Shown: piece after piece, positions 52,840 through 53,545 of the stretch
How positions within the stretch are numbered: the stretch's first letter is position 1
Layout of the letters: every line of letters begins with the position of its first letter
Assembly: GCA_016793165.1 (NCBI GenBank)
Contig: JAEULA010000047.1
Location: 1 to 53,545, forward strand
Source of the DNA: Alphaproteobacteria bacterium
GTDB taxonomy: Bacteria > Pseudomonadota > Alphaproteobacteria > CACIAM-22H2
Reading direction: 5' to 3'
DNA: 53,545 nucleotides
Notes under the pieces: generated by a model
Told to the model about the DNA's origin: nothing
Databases searched by the model: none
Seen by the model: only the letters and a program-made list of their open reading frames with translations
Position numbers and translations under genes: made by a program

Positions 52840-53048
52840 GGCATTCCCCCGGTCTGGTGCGCGATGCGTCCACGGACCTTGGCTCGCGATGCCGCCAAGG
52901 GCAAGCCGGAGCTGGCTCGGCGCAGCGGCCGTCGCGACGCCGCGCGGCGATCGCGCCCGGGACGGAGGAACACGCGGCGCCGAACCGGTTGTCTTGCCGC
53001 GGAGCGGGCGGCACTCTCGCCCGGGAGTCCGCATCCAGGGGGTCGTCC
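52840..53048. promoter_or_regulatory. Divergent promoter region of the sugar-acid/peptide operons
   Basis: A 209-bp spacer between the enolase-superfamily gene (minus) and the second binding-protein gene (plus). It should carry promoters for both. No clear -35/-10 pair or operator was recognised, except AGGGGG (53037-53042), which serves as the Shine-Dalgarno of the right-hand gene. Confidence 0.35.

Positions 53049-53545
<497 letters not shown>

Overview
The window is a GC-rich (roughly 70 %), densely packed piece of a bacterial chromosome with very short gaps and many 4-bp ATGA/GTGA start-stop overlaps. Gene families (branched-chain amino-acid ABC systems, DUF2842, DUF1194, OpgC, an argD-argF pair, a RibA with a RibB-like remnant, Tat-type signal peptides) point to an alphaproteobacterium, probably of the Rhodospirillales/Hyphomicrobiales type; the species cannot be named from sequence alone. 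No rRNA, tRNA, CRISPR array or complete insertion sequence was seen.

Layout. 1-1420: 3' end of argS. 1448-5335 (+): a tightly overlapped operon of a membrane sulfatase/LTA-synthase-like enzyme, a CDP-alcohol phosphatidyltransferase, a SAM methyltransferase and an FkbM methyltransferase. 5308-9354 (-): a second tight operon converging on it, with a stand-alone RibD-type reductase, an MDR dehydrogenase, a PTPS/QueD-like tunnel-fold protein, a GT4 glycosyltransferase and a methyltransferase. ribA (GTP cyclohydrolase II) and a DUF2842 gene diverge from this operon. Together, 1448-10823 reads as a candidate pathway that makes a GTP-derived pterin- or deazaflavin-like compound and may glycosylate and methylate it, possibly tied to an envelope lipid. 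This is the most interesting part of the window. 

10899-20297: threonine dehydratase with AlaX, a putative sugar O-methyltransferase, MarR with DUF1194, a luciferase-like monooxygenase with flavin reductase, RidA and a LivFGMH transporter that has no binding protein beside it. 20560-25012: an IS3 OrfA-like HTH protein with an AT-hook-like linker, a GNAT acetyltransferase, adenosine kinase and argF-argD. 25135-28828: OpgC-like acyltransferase, an ABC-2 permease, recX and a BtuF-like binding protein. 28853-33713: a class III nucleotide cyclase, an SsuABC/TauABC-type importer and a Xre-RES toxin-antitoxin pair with a clear promoter and palindromic operator. 33700-37409: hydrolase with an orphan LivJ-like protein, a sulfite-oxidase-like enzyme and an exported glutathione peroxidase. 

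37621-45873 (-): a DSD1/D-threonine-aldolase-like PLP enzyme, a small membrane protein, an MBL-fold hydrolase, a saccharopine-dehydrogenase-like protein and a complete LivFGMHJ system. 45988-52839 (-): a Dpp/Opp-type importer with an enolase-superfamily sugar-acid enzyme, and a second binding protein diverging at the right edge, cut by the window end. In both of the last two ABC operons the binding-protein gene is separated from its first permease gene by hairpin-rich intergenic DNA, the kind of arrangement that can adjust expression within an operon.
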